A stretch of 64,000 nucleotides of DNA, from assembly GCF_021391395.1 (NCBI RefSeq), contig NZ_CP090059.1:3209001-3273000 (forward strand). The letters are read 5' to 3'. The notes below the pieces were generated by a model that did no database searches, was not told the DNA's origin, and saw only the letters and a list, made by a program, of their open reading frames with translations. Positions 1 through 8,092 of this stretch are shown here, piece after piece. The DNA comes from Sphingomonas cannabina. Its GTDB lineage: Bacteria > Pseudomonadota > Alphaproteobacteria > Sphingomonadales > Sphingomonadaceae. The position numbers were made by a program, and so were the translations under genes. The first letter of the stretch is position 1, and every line of letters starts with the position of its first letter.

Positions 1-745
1 CGCCGACCGTGATTTCCTGGTCGCCGAGGCCGAACGGTTCGCTCAGCGCGAACAGGATGCCGCGCCCGATCCGGTCGGCGTCGCCGGCGTTGGCGAGCGC
101 CGGGAAGAACATCGTGAACTCGTCGCCGGCAAGGCGGCCGATCAGCGGCGTCAGCGCCGTGTTGCGCGGCGCGAACCGCTCGGCCACGGCGCGCAAGCGG
201 TTGGCGACCATCGCCAGCAATTGGTCGCCGGTGGCATGGCCGAGCGTGTCGTTGACGCCCTTGAAGCGGTCGAGATCGATGAAGAAGATCGCCGCCCTCG
301 CCCCCGGCTCGAGCCCGGCAAGGATATGTTCGGCGCTCCGGCGGAAATTGGTGCGATTGGCGAGACCGGTGACCGGATCGAACATCGCCAGTTGCTGGAC
401 GTTCTCGATCTGGCTGTGGAACTGGCGGAACAGCCCGTCCATCGCGGCGGCGAGCGCCGGTACATGCTCGCTCACCTCACCAGGGATTTCGCTTTCGAGA
501 TCGCCGTTGCCCGCTCTGGCAAGTCGCGCGATCGCCGCGTCGATCGCCGCGGCGGTGACGCTCACCGTCCGCTCGGCATAGGCCCAGCACATCACGGCGC
601 AGACGATCGCCGGGACCAGCGCCCGGCCGGCGCTTTCCTGATCGGCTCGCCCGCCCGACGTGGCGATCAGCGCGAGGATGAACACCACCGCGCCCGCGCA
701 CATCGCAAAGGCGATCGCCCGGCTCTTGAGCGAGAAATTCTCCAT
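1..745 (-). CDS. GGDEF-domain protein, probable diguanylate cyclase (C-terminus beyond window)
   Basis: Minus-strand frame open from an ATG at 745 to the left window edge, about 247 codons. The N-terminus has two hydrophobic segments (residues about 9-27 and 42-56), a HAMP-like helical stretch, then a GGDEF domain beginning at DPVTGLANR and including the FFIDLDRFKGVND and LGHATGDQLL motifs. The signature loop reads RLAGDEF, so the first Gly of GGDEF is Ala. In this family GGDEF domains make cyclic di-GMP from two GTP; an Ala at position one is tolerated in some active enzymes, so activity is possible but not certain. The last visible residues (ALSEPFGLGDQEITVG) resemble the end of GGDEF domains that continue into an EAL domain, so a dual GGDEF-EAL protein is plausible. 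It ends at the window edge, not by mutation. Confidence 0.8.
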   Translation of the reverse strand, partial: MENFSLKSRAIAFAMCAGAVVFILALIATSGGRADQESAGRALVPAIVCAVMCWAYAERTVSVTAAAIDAAIARLARAGNGDLESEIPGEVSEHVPALAAAMDGLFRQFHSQIENVQQLAMFDPVTGLANRTNFRRSAEHILAGLEPGARAAIFFIDLDRFKGVNDTLGHATGDQLLAMVANRLRAVAERFAPRNTALTPLIGRLAGDEFTMFFPALANAGDADRIGRGILFALSEPFGLGDQEITVG

Positions 746-822
746 CGTCTCGTGTAACGCTCGCCCTACACTGTCGAGCGCTCTGCGCCCTGTCCCCATG
801 CGGCGATGATGGCGGTGAAGGG

Positions 823-1368
823 TTAAGAAACTTGCCGTGACTTTCGTAACACTATGTAAAGTGCGCCGGCCCCGCCGTGCCGCGGATGCGCGCCGCGAAC
901 CGCCGCGATGCGATCGGCATGGCGCGAGGCGGCGAGCCAGTCGCCCACCGCTGCGCGGATCGCGCCGCGCGCGTGCGGCCGCTCGGAATCCGGCCGCGGC
1001 GGCTTGCCGGTGACGAGCAGGATCAGCCGCTCGCCCGCCGCGATCGCGCGGTCGAGCGACTGGTCGAGCAGCAGATAGGCCGAGTTGAGGCCATGGCCGT
1101 GGAGGTCGACCGTCCGATCGGGCGAGACGAGTCCTCGCGCCAGCTTCCGGTCCCAGCTCGCGTCGAGCGTGGTCCCGGGCGCCGATGGCTTCGGCTTCGG
1201 CACGGGCACCTGCACCGGCGGCTTGCCCGCCGCCGCAGCCGGCTTACGCTTGACCGGCTCCGGAGCGTCGGCGACCGGCAGCGGCGGCACCGGCCCGAGC
1301 GGCCGCACGCTCGCCATCACCCGCCGCCACAGCGCCGCCTCCTCAGCGCTGAGTCGGCGCTCCGCCAC
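823..1368 (-). CDS. Smr-domain protein (putative DNA/RNA endonuclease)
   Basis: 181-residue protein with a proline-rich linker (residues about 20-65) followed by a C-terminal Smr domain. Visible motifs are TVDLHGHGLNSAY (DLHG signature), LILLVTGKPP and a terminal GAGALYIVLR. Smr domains are small nucleases or nucleic-acid-binding modules related to the MutS2 C-terminus; the substrate of stand-alone copies is poorly defined. The start codon is GTG at 1368, supported by a strong GGAGG about 9 bases upstream. The gene overlaps the 3' end of mltA by 26 bases, so the two are probably co-transcribed and translationally coupled. The mltA-smr neighbourhood is common in alphaproteobacteria. Confidence 0.88.
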   Translation of the reverse strand: MAERRLSAEEAALWRRVMASVRPLGPVPPLPVADAPEPVKRKPAAAAGKPPVQVPVPKPKPSAPGTTLDASWDRKLARGLVSPDRTVDLHGHGLNSAYLLLDQSLDRAIAAGERLILLVTGKPPRPDSERPHARGAIRAAVGDWLAASRHADRIAAVRGAHPRHGGAGALYIVLRKSRQVS

Positions 1369-2617
1369 CGCTGCCTCCTCCCTGGAGCCGCGCCAGCGTG
1401 CCCACCGGCACCAGCAGGAAGGCGGTGCCGCGCGCCGACATGCCCCCGGCGATCGCGCGCGCCTCGGCCCCTGCGCCCCAGAAGGTGTCGACCCGATTGG
1501 CGCCCTTGATCGCCCCGCCGGTATCCTGCGCGACCCACAGGCCGTTGGCGTCGGCGCGGTCCATCGACAGGAATACGGGGGCGCCCAGCGGCACGAACTT
1601 GGGATCGGCGGCGACGCTCACCTGCGCCGTCACCGGTACACCCAGCGCACCGAGCGGTCCCGGGCCGGTGAGCTCGCGGAAGAACACCCAGCTCTTGTTC
1701 TCCTCCATGATCGCGCGTCCCTCCTCGGGGTGGGCGCGCAGCCAGGCCATGATCCCCTGCATCGACGCTTCGCCGGGCCCGAGCAGCCCCCGCTGCCGCA
1801 TCAGCGCACCGATGCCGGTATAGTCGCGCCCGTTCTGGCCGTCGTAGCCGATCCGCATCACCCCGCCGTCGGGCAGACGCAGCCGCCCCGAGCCCTGGAC
1901 CTGGAGGAAGAACAGCTCGACCGGATCGGCCGCCCAGGCGATCTCGAGCCCACGCCCGGCGAGCGCGCCGCGATCGATCTCCGCGCGTTCGTAATAGGGC
2001 ACCAGCTTCTGCCCATCCACGCGCCCGCGGATGCGCTTGCCCTTGAGCGTGTCGGAGAAGAGGCCGAGATCGACCTCTATGATGTCCTTGGGCCGGGCGT
2101 AGATCGGCACCTCATAGCCGGGGCGGCGGGTGCGCGACCCGGCGATCTCGGGCTCGTAATAGCCGGTGGCGAATGCCTTGCCGTCGGCAATCTGCACCGC
2201 CTCGAAATAGCGATTGAAGAAGTCGCGCGCGCCGCTGTCGGACGTGCCCGCCGCCGCCTGGCAGGCCGCGGCCCAGTCCTCCGGCCGGGTGAGGCCCGAC
2301 GCATCGGCACGCCGAGTCAGCGCAGAGCAGGAGGTGCGGAACGCCGCCAGCGCTCGCTGGGCGTCGTCGGACGCGATCGGCAATGTCGCGATCGCCGGCC
2401 CGGCAACGACGCCGGCCGCAGCGGCGGTCACGGCATCGGCGGGTGCGGGCGCGGCCGGTTGGGCCGCCATCGGAGTCGAGGGCGTGGGCTGGCGCACGGG
2501 CAGATGATCGCCGGGTGCGGCTGGCGGCGCCCTGCCCGGACCTTCGCCGGGCGGCACGATCCCGCTCGCGCAGCCGCCGAGCAGCACCAGGACTCCGAAC
2601 AGAGCTAGTCTACGCAC
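1343..2617 (-). CDS. mltA: Membrane-bound lytic murein transglycosylase A
   Basis: 424-residue lipoprotein. The GTG at 2617 (GGAGGG six bases upstream) gives VRRLALFGVLVLLGGCASG, a signal peptide with a lipobox ending in LGGC. The MltA domain follows with recognisable blocks FNRYFEAVQI, GYYEPEIAGSRT, ELFFLQVQGSGRL, IGYDGQNGRDYTGIG and the 3D-domain segment LWVAQDTGGAIKGANRVDTFWG, which holds the catalytic Asp pair. The family cleaves the MurNAc-GlcNAc bond of peptidoglycan with 1,6-anhydro product formation at the outer membrane. The open frame extends about 35 codons further upstream into a palindromic repeat, and those codons are unlikely to be translated. It overlaps smr downstream. Confidence 0.93.
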   Translation of the reverse strand: MRRLALFGVLVLLGGCASGIVPPGEGPGRAPPAAPGDHLPVRQPTPSTPMAAQPAAPAPADAVTAAAAGVVAGPAIATLPIASDDAQRALAAFRTSCSALTRRADASGLTRPEDWAAACQAAAGTSDSGARDFFNRYFEAVQIADGKAFATGYYEPEIAGSRTRRPGYEVPIYARPKDIIEVDLGLFSDTLKGKRIRGRVDGQKLVPYYERAEIDRGALAGRGLEIAWAADPVELFFLQVQGSGRLRLPDGGVMRIGYDGQNGRDYTGIGALMRQRGLLGPGEASMQGIMAWLRAHPEEGRAIMEENKSWVFFRELTGPGPLGALGVPVTAQVSVAADPKFVPLGAPVFLSMDRADANGLWVAQDTGGAIKGANRVDTFWGAGAEARAIAGGMSARGTAFLLVPVGTLARLQGGGSGGGAPTQR

Positions 2618-2640
2618 ATGCGCCCTCCCGCTCACGTATT

Positions 2641-2775
2641 CCCTCTCCCTTTGGGAGAGGGAAGGAGCCGCCGAAGGCGGCGGGAGGGTGAGGGTGACTG
2701 CGGCCGGCGTGGTCACCCTCACCCTCCCACTCGGGCTATGCCCGAGCGGGCCCCTCCCTCTCCCAATGGGAGAGG
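2641..2775. repeat. Nested palindromic intergenic repeat
   Basis: The gap between the tim44-like gene and mltA is almost wholly palindromic. It begins with a hairpin with arms CCCTCTCCC/GGGAGAGGG (2641-2661), holds a perfect 17-base inverted pair (2682-2698 with 2712-2728) and a CTCGGGC/GCCCGAG hairpin, and ends with a second CCCTCTCCC hairpin (2756-2775). It resembles the elements at 6841, 13201 and 26216. It would form a strongly folded RNA in a tim44-mltA transcript. No coding capacity is apparent. Confidence 0.8.
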
Positions 2776-2824
2776 AAATTGAGCTACGTCCTAGAAGAAA
2801 CCCCCGGCCTCAGACAAGCCGCGG

Positions 2825-3472
2825 TCAGGCTTCATCGGTGTCGGCGAGCTTCCAGTTGGGATCGCTGCTGCGCAGCGTACGGGTGAACGTCCACGACTCG
2901 TGCGTCTCGATCGCGTCGGTCAGCGAACCGGCGATCACCGCGCCGTCCTTGTCGCGGGTGACGGCGGCGACGTCCGCATCGAATCGCACGGTGATCCGCG
3001 CGGTGCGGCCTTCGACCTGCGCCTCGGTGATCGCGGCGCGCTCGATGCTGACCAGGCGGTTGTCGAGCACCTCGCCCTTCGCCTCGCGCTCGTCGATCGC
3101 GTGCACGAACTCGGCGCGAACCTCATCCTCGCACAGCCACTTGAGCGTCTCGCGATCGCCCTTCCAATAGGCTTCCAGGATCATGCGGTAGGCGCCCTTC
3201 GCGCCCTCGATGAACTGGGCGACGTCGAAGCCGGGATCGGCCGAGACCACCGCGCGCAGGCCGCTCTCGGCACCGCTCTCGATCGTGCGCGGCGCCGCCT
3301 CGCGGTGCTCGGGCGTCACATCGATCGTACGCGCGACCGGCGGCGCGCTCAGACGCTCCTCGGCGGGCTTCAGCGGGGTCTGCTCATGCCCCGTGCGCTT
3401 GCCCAGGACCGAATAGAGCCTGAGCGCAAGGAACGCCGCGACCATGGCGAGGAGAATGACGTAGAAAAGCAC
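2825..3472 (-). CDS. Tim44-like domain protein, membrane anchored
   Basis: 215-residue protein. The N-terminal transmembrane segment is VLFYVILLAMVAAFLAL (residues 1-17), followed by a basic/proline linker and a Tim44/MBA1-like domain (from FDVAQFIEGAKGAYRMILEAY to the end). Bacterial Tim44-like proteins are inner-membrane proteins with a lipid- or protein-binding fold related to mitochondrial Tim44; in alphaproteobacteria they often lie divergently beside secB, as here. I chose the GTG at 3472 because GGAGG sits four to five bases upstream and it gives a clean membrane anchor; the longer open frame to 3730 runs through the secB promoter region. A role in membrane protein biogenesis is inference from family and context. 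Confidence 0.82.
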   Translation of the reverse strand: MLFYVILLAMVAAFLALRLYSVLGKRTGHEQTPLKPAEERLSAPPVARTIDVTPEHREAAPRTIESGAESGLRAVVSADPGFDVAQFIEGAKGAYRMILEAYWKGDRETLKWLCEDEVRAEFVHAIDEREAKGEVLDNRLVSIERAAITEAQVEGRTARITVRFDADVAAVTRDKDGAVIAGSLTDAIETHESWTFTRTLRSSDPNWKLADTDEA

Positions 3473-3635
3473 CGTGCCTCCAAAGCATCGAACGCCCAAC
3501 ATAGGCAAGCGTTGCGTGACATTCAAATAGGACGGTCCGTGCCATTGTCTCGCCCCGCGGCGGCTGCTAGTCGCCACGCCTGTTTTTCGAGGCGCCGGAC
3601 CGCCGGCGCCGATCTTCCACGAAGGGACGTAACAA

Positions 3636-4148
3636 ATGGCCGAAGAGAGCACGGACGCCGGCATCGGCGAGACGCTCGGCAATGGTGCGGACACCGCCCC
3701 CGTCGCGGGCGTGCTGTCGCAATATATCAAGGATCTCTCGTTCGAGAATCCGAACGCGCCGGCGATCTACCAGAATCAGAGCGCGCCCAAGATCGACGTG
3801 AGCTTCAACATCGGCTCGGCCCAGGTCGGCGAGGACGTCTACGAGGTCATGCTCAAGATCGAGGCGCGCGCCGAGACCGAGAACGGCCAAGTCGCCTTCG
3901 TCGTCGACCTCTCCTACGCGGGCCTGTTCGGCCTGCGCAACGTGCCGGCCGATCAGATGCAGCCGTTCCTGCTGGCCGAGGCGCCGCGCATCCTGTTCCC
4001 CTTCGCGCGCCACATCGTCGCCGAGGCGGTACGCGACGGCGGCTTCCCGCCGCTGATGCTCGACCCGATCGACTTCGGCGCGCTCTACCTCCAGCAGGCG
4101 GCCCAGGCCGAGCAGCTCGCCCAGGGCGAGACGGCCGGGCAGGCCTGA
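3636..4148 (+). CDS. secB: Protein-export chaperone SecB
   Basis: 170 residues, slightly longer than E. coli SecB because of an acidic, disordered N-terminus of about 22 residues. The conserved core is clear: SQYIKDLSFENPNAP (residues about 28-42), the VDLSYAGLFGL block, EAPRILFPFARHIVAEAVRDGGFPPLMLDPIDF, then LYLQQ. SecB is a cytosolic homotetramer that keeps preproteins unfolded and delivers them to SecA. An A/G-rich sequence (GAAGGGA) sits eight to nine bases before the ATG. It diverges from the tim44-like gene, and the 163-base gap must contain both promoters. Confidence 0.96.
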   Translation: MAEESTDAGIGETLGNGADTAPVAGVLSQYIKDLSFENPNAPAIYQNQSAPKIDVSFNIGSAQVGEDVYEVMLKIEARAETENGQVAFVVDLSYAGLFGLRNVPADQMQPFLLAEAPRILFPFARHIVAEAVRDGGFPPLMLDPIDFGALYLQQAAQAEQLAQGETAGQA

Positions 4149-4163
4149 GCCTCGTTCCGACGC

Positions 4164-4253
4164 TCTCCCCGTTCGTGCTGAGCTTGTCGAAGCACCGTTC
4201 TTCGGTCGAAGGAAGTACGGCCCTTCGACAAGCTCAGGGCGAACGGGGAGAGT
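4164..4253. repeat. Dispersed inverted repeat between secB and murJ
   Basis: About 90 bases with 30-base arms that pair with only two or three mismatches: the left arm starts CTCTCCCCGTTCG and the right arm ends CGAACGGGGAGAG, with GAGCTTGTCGAAG and CTTCGACAAGCTC inside them. The loop contains a second small palindrome around TTCTTCGGTCGAAGGAAG. This looks like a mobile or REP-like repeat; I recall similar GAGCTTGTCGAAG units as common in sphingomonad genomes, which is not provable from one copy. It leaves only seven bases before the murJ ATG, so it may influence murJ translation. Confidence 0.85.
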
Positions 4254-4260
4254 TAAGACC

Positions 4261-5820
4261 ATGAATCTCGCACGTTCGCTCGGTTCGATAGGCGGGCTGA
4301 CCCTCGTCAGCCGCGTCCTCGCTCTGGTCCGCGATTCGCTCCAGGCGGCCTTCGTCGGTGCAGGCTTCGCGTCCGACGCCTTCCTGGTCGCCTTCCGCCT
4401 GCCCAACATGTTCCGCGCGCTGTTCGCGGAGGGCGCCTTCTCCTCCGCCTTCATCCCGCTGTTCAACAAGAAGGTGGCCGAGGGCGGCGAGCTCAACGCC
4501 GGCCTGCTCTTCGCCGAGCGTGCGCTGGCGGTGCTGTTCCCGATCCTGCTGGTCTTCACGATCATATTGATCGCCGCAGCCTGGCCCCTCACCTGGCTGC
4601 TGTCGGGCGGGTTCAACAACCCGACGCCGGAGCAGTTCAGCTACGCCGTCACGCTCTCGCGGATCACCCTGCCCTATCTCGCGCTGATCAGCCTGGTGTC
4701 GCTGCTCGGCGGCATCCTCAATTCGCTCGACAAATTCTGGGTGAACGCCGCGGCGCCGATCCTGCTCAACATCGCAATGGTCGCCGGGCTGTGGTTCTTC
4801 CACGGCGCCGACGCCTATGAGACCGCGCGGGTGCAGGCGATCAGCGTGCCGGTCGGCGGCCTGCTCCAGCTGCTCTGGCTGATCTGGGCGTGCCGCCGGG
4901 CGGGCGTGAAGCTCCGCCTCGCCGTGCCGCGCATCGACGAGGATGTCCGTGCGCTGTTCCGGCTGATCATCCCGGCCGCGGCGGGTGCGGGGGCGGCGCA
5001 GATCAATCTCGTCGTCTCGACCGCGCTGGCCGGGGCGCTGCTCGATCCTGGCTCGATCAGCTACATCTATTACGCCGACCGGCTGAACCAGCTCCCGCTC
5101 GGCCTCATCGGCATCGGGCTCGGCACCATCCTGCTCCCGACGATCTCGCGCCTCCTCTCGAACGGCAAGGACGGCGAGGCGATGGAGACGCAGAACCGCG
5201 GCATCGAGCTGGCGCTGTTCCTGACGCTGCCGGCGACCGTCGCCTTCATCGTCGCCGCCGAGCCGATCATCCGCGGCCTGTTCCAGCATGGCGCCTTCAC
5301 CGCCGAGGATACGATGAAGTGCGGGTGGGCACTGTCGGCCTTCTCGATCGGCCTGCCCAGCTATGTGCTGGTCAAGGTGCTGACTCCCGGCTTCTACGCC
5401 CGCCACGACACCAAGACGCCGGTCCGCTACGCCACCATCTCGATCGGCGTGAACATCGCGCTCAATCTCGCGCTGATCCCGCTGATCGGCCATATCGGCC
5501 CACCGCTCGCGACCGCCGTCTCGTCGAGCATCAACGTCGCGATGCTCTACTGGACGCTCCGCAAGCGCGGCCATTTCGAGAGTGACCAGCGCCTCAGGCG
5601 TCGCATCCCCCGCCTCGCCGTCGCCGCGGTGCTGATGGGTGCGGTGCTGTTCGGCACCGAGCGGCTGCTCGATCCCTATCTCACCGGCGGCTTCTGGATT
5701 CGCCTCGCCGGCCTCACCGCTCTGGTCAGCCTGGGCGTTGCGGCCTATGCGGTCGCCTGCTTCATCACCGGCGCGTTCCGGCTCAGCGATCTCAAGGCGC
5801 TGGCCCGCCGCCGCAGCTAG
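4261..5820 (+). CDS. murJ: Lipid II flippase MurJ (MviN)
   Basis: 519-residue polytopic membrane protein of the MOP superfamily, about 14 predicted helices. The conserved N-terminus SLGSIGGLTLVSRVLALVRD and the LPNMFRALFAEGAFSSAFIPLF block are diagnostic, including the Arg residues lining the cavity. The family flips undecaprenyl-linked peptidoglycan precursor across the inner membrane and is essential. A TTAAGACC spacer precedes the ATG and no good Shine-Dalgarno is visible because the palindromic repeat abuts the start. It is followed nine bases later by trpS, so the two probably form an operon. Confidence 0.95.
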   Translation: MNLARSLGSIGGLTLVSRVLALVRDSLQAAFVGAGFASDAFLVAFRLPNMFRALFAEGAFSSAFIPLFNKKVAEGGELNAGLLFAERALAVLFPILLVFTIILIAAAWPLTWLLSGGFNNPTPEQFSYAVTLSRITLPYLALISLVSLLGGILNSLDKFWVNAAAPILLNIAMVAGLWFFHGADAYETARVQAISVPVGGLLQLLWLIWACRRAGVKLRLAVPRIDEDVRALFRLIIPAAAGAGAAQINLVVSTALAGALLDPGSISYIYYADRLNQLPLGLIGIGLGTILLPTISRLLSNGKDGEAMETQNRGIELALFLTLPATVAFIVAAEPIIRGLFQHGAFTAEDTMKCGWALSAFSIGLPSYVLVKVLTPGFYARHDTKTPVRYATISIGVNIALNLALIPLIGHIGPPLATAVSSSINVAMLYWTLRKRGHFESDQRLRRRIPRLAVAAVLMGAVLFGTERLLDPYLTGGFWIRLAGLTALVSLGVAAYAVACFITGAFRLSDLKALARRRS

Positions 5821-5829
5821 AGGACCACA

Positions 5830-6837
5830 ATGCGCGTCGTTTCCGGCATCCAGCCCACCGGCAATCTCCACCTCGGCAATTACCTGGGGGCGGTGAAGCA
5901 GTGGGTGCGCATGCAGGACGAGGTGGCGGCCCAGGGCGGCGAGACGATGTACTTCATCGCCGACCTCCACGGCCTCACCCAGTGGATCGACCCGCGCGAG
6001 CTCACCGCCAACACGATCGAGATGACCGCGACGATGATCGCCGCCGGCATCGATCCCGAACGCTCGATCCTGTGGAACCAGGCGCGCGTGCCGGCGCACA
6101 GCGAGCTCACCTGGCTGCTCAACAACGTCGCGCGCGTCGGCTGGCTCAACCGCATGACCCAGTTCAAGGACAAGGCGGGCAAGGACCGCGAGGGCGCGAG
6201 CGTCGGCCTGTACGACTATCCGGTGCTGATGGCGGCCGACGTGCTGCTCTACAAGACCACGCACGTGCCGGTCGGCGAGGACCAGAAGCAGCATCTCGAG
6301 CTCGCCCGCGACATCGCCACCAAGTTCAACACCGATTACGGGGTCGAGCTCTTCCCGCTGCCCGAGCCGATGGTGAGCAAGGAAGCGCCGCGCATCATGA
6401 GCCTGCGCGACGCGACCTCCAAGATGTCCAAGTCGAACCCATCGGAGATGTCGCGCGTCCACTTGGTCGATTCGGACGACGACATCGCGGCCAAGTTCCG
6501 CAAGGCGAAGACCGATCCCGATCCGCTGCCCGACAGCTTCGACGCGCTGGCCGAGCGCCCCGAGGCGCGCAACCTCGTGACGATCTATGCCGCCCTCGCC
6601 GACCGCACGCCGCAGTCGGTGGTCGAGGAATATGCGGGACAGGGCTTCGGCCAGTTCAAGCCGGCGCTGGCGGACCTGGCGGTATCGGTGCTGAGCCCGA
6701 TCCGCGACCGGCTGACCCGCCTGCTCGACGACCGCGCCGCGGTGTCGGCGGTGCTGGCGAAGGGGGCGGAGAAAGCCGCCGCCCTCGCCGCACCGACGCT
6801 GAGAGCCGCGCAGGACGCGATGGGACTGGAGCTATAA
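5830..6837 (+). CDS. trpS: Tryptophanyl-tRNA synthetase
   Basis: 335 residues, the usual size for this class Ic synthetase. The HIGH-type motif appears as PTGNLHLGNY (residues 9-18) and the KMSKS loop is exact at residues 198-202. Also visible are YDYPVLMAADVLLYKTTHVPVGEDQ, the Trp/AMP pocket, and GLTQWIDP. It charges tRNA-Trp with tryptophan in the cytosol. It starts nine bases after murJ. Confidence 0.97.
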   Translation: MRVVSGIQPTGNLHLGNYLGAVKQWVRMQDEVAAQGGETMYFIADLHGLTQWIDPRELTANTIEMTATMIAAGIDPERSILWNQARVPAHSELTWLLNNVARVGWLNRMTQFKDKAGKDREGASVGLYDYPVLMAADVLLYKTTHVPVGEDQKQHLELARDIATKFNTDYGVELFPLPEPMVSKEAPRIMSLRDATSKMSKSNPSEMSRVHLVDSDDDIAAKFRKAKTDPDPLPDSFDALAERPEARNLVTIYAALADRTPQSVVEEYAGQGFGQFKPALADLAVSVLSPIRDRLTRLLDDRAAVSAVLAKGAEKAAALAAPTLRAAQDAMGLEL

Positions 6838-6840
6838 AAT

Positions 6841-6905
6841 CCTCCCCGAGCTTGCTCGGGGAGGGGGACCGCCGAAGGCGGTGGAGGGGCGCCGCGCAGC
6901 GGCGA
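6841..6905. repeat. Palindromic repeat and possible terminator hairpin after trpS
   Basis: Immediately after the trpS stop lies CCTCCCCGAG-CTTG-CTCGGGGAGG (6841-6864), followed by hairpin ACCGCC-GAA-GGCGGT (6868-6882) and GCCGC-GCA-GCGGC. The first stem-loop follows AAAAT and is strong enough to help end transcription, but no T-run follows it. Its CCTCCCC/GGGGAGG ends and GCCGAAGGCGG spacer match the dispersed repeats at 2641, 13201 and 26216. Confidence 0.75.
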
Positions 6906-6935
6906 TCGTCCTCACCCACTTGTAATCCGATGGCG

Positions 6936-8006
6936 TCACTCGATTACGCGGTCACCGTGGCCGCGTGATCGGCCAAGCGCCAGCGCACCGGCCACGCAGA
7001 TGCCGAACAATCCACCTTCGATCGTCGCCGTCAAAGCCTCGCTCACGCGGCCGAAACCCTCCTCGCCCAGCAACGCGCCGATCGCGTCGAGCCGGAAACG
7101 CGCACCCGCAAATCCATGCGCGAGAAGATTGAGGCTGCCACCCAGCAGATGTCCGCCAAGCAGAGGCACGAGCAGCCCCGCGGCTCCACCGGCAAGTCCG
7201 CCGACTGCAGCGCTGCCGCCGAACTCGAGCTGCCGGTCGACGGAAATCCACGTAGCAAAGCCGAGCGCCGCACCGAGCAAAGCCCCTTCCGCCGGGCCGG
7301 TCATTCCCGAGGGCGACGCGCCGAACAGCAGCGCGAACGCGTCGAGCCCGAGGAGCTTGGCGATCCCGCCGATCGCGAGGCCACCGACCATCCCTCCCGC
7401 GGTGCTCCATTGCCACCTGTCGCTCGGCATCAGGCGCGCCACCGCGATTCCGCCGCCAACCCCCAGGCCGGCGACGAGACCGATCAGCACATTGATCGCG
7501 AGCAGCACCAGCAGCACCGAGATCGCCCCCATTCCCTGCGCGGGCGAAGCCGGAGACACCGCAAACCCGTAGAGCAGCCCGCCGCCGACTCCCGCCAACG
7601 CGCCGCCGAGACCGGCTGCCCCGGCAGTCCGCAGGACCTGATGCAGGTCGAAGCCTCGCGGTTTCGCCGGTGCAGTGCCCTCGACACCGGCCCATTGCGC
7701 CTCGGCAATGAAACGATAGCCGTATTTCGGCACGGTTTCGATGAAGCGCGGGCGCGCGGCATCGTCGCCGAGCTCGCGGCGCAACGCGCGGATGCATTGG
7801 GTCAGCGCCTCGTCGGTCACGGGCACGCCGTTCCAGACCTCATCCATGAACCGGTTCTTGGTGACGAGCTTGCCCCGCTCGCGGAGCAATAGCCCGAGCG
7901 CATCGAGATAGCGGCCGCCCAGGTCGAGCCGCTCGCCTCCGCGAGTCAGCGAACGCTCGGCGGGGTCGAAGGTGAAATCCCCGAAGCGAAGGCGACCGAG
8001 CGTCAT
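6936..8006 (-). CDS. Winged-helix transcriptional regulator with C-terminal membrane domain (ToxR/CadC-like layout)
   Basis: 356 residues. Residues about 3-100 form an OmpR/PhoB-type winged helix: FGDFTFDPAERSL at the start, LLRERGKLVTKNRFMDEVWN, EALTQCIRALRRELGDD (recognition helix), and FIETVPKYGYRF (the wing). From about residue 130 the protein is strongly hydrophobic and glycine-rich, with about six potential membrane segments and no evident periplasmic sensor domain. The architecture is that of one-component membrane regulators such as CadC/ToxR, but those usually have one membrane helix. It is divergent from the membrane protein at 8093 with an 86-base gap, a natural target promoter. 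Target and signal are unknown. Confidence 0.8.
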   Translation of the reverse strand: MTLGRLRFGDFTFDPAERSLTRGGERLDLGGRYLDALGLLLRERGKLVTKNRFMDEVWNGVPVTDEALTQCIRALRRELGDDAARPRFIETVPKYGYRFIAEAQWAGVEGTAPAKPRGFDLHQVLRTAGAAGLGGALAGVGGGLLYGFAVSPASPAQGMGAISVLLVLLAINVLIGLVAGLGVGGGIAVARLMPSDRWQWSTAGGMVGGLAIGGIAKLLGLDAFALLFGASPSGMTGPAEGALLGAALGFATWISVDRQLEFGGSAAVGGLAGGAAGLLVPLLGGHLLGGSLNLLAHGFAGARFRLDAIGALLGEEGFGRVSEALTATIEGGLFGICVAGALALGRSRGHGDRVIE

Positions 8007-8092
8007 TCTTCAGCCATTTCTCATCTCCGGCTCATGCCGCTCATCCGGATCCACGCCAGGATAAGAGCGCAATTTCCACAGGAGGCAAGTCC

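Noticed and set aside
4234..6462. 742-residue minus-strand open frame opposite murJ and trpS
   Set aside because: Arg/Asp/Gly/His-rich composition of a shadow frame in GC-rich DNA; murJ and trpS on the plus strand have full family motifs.
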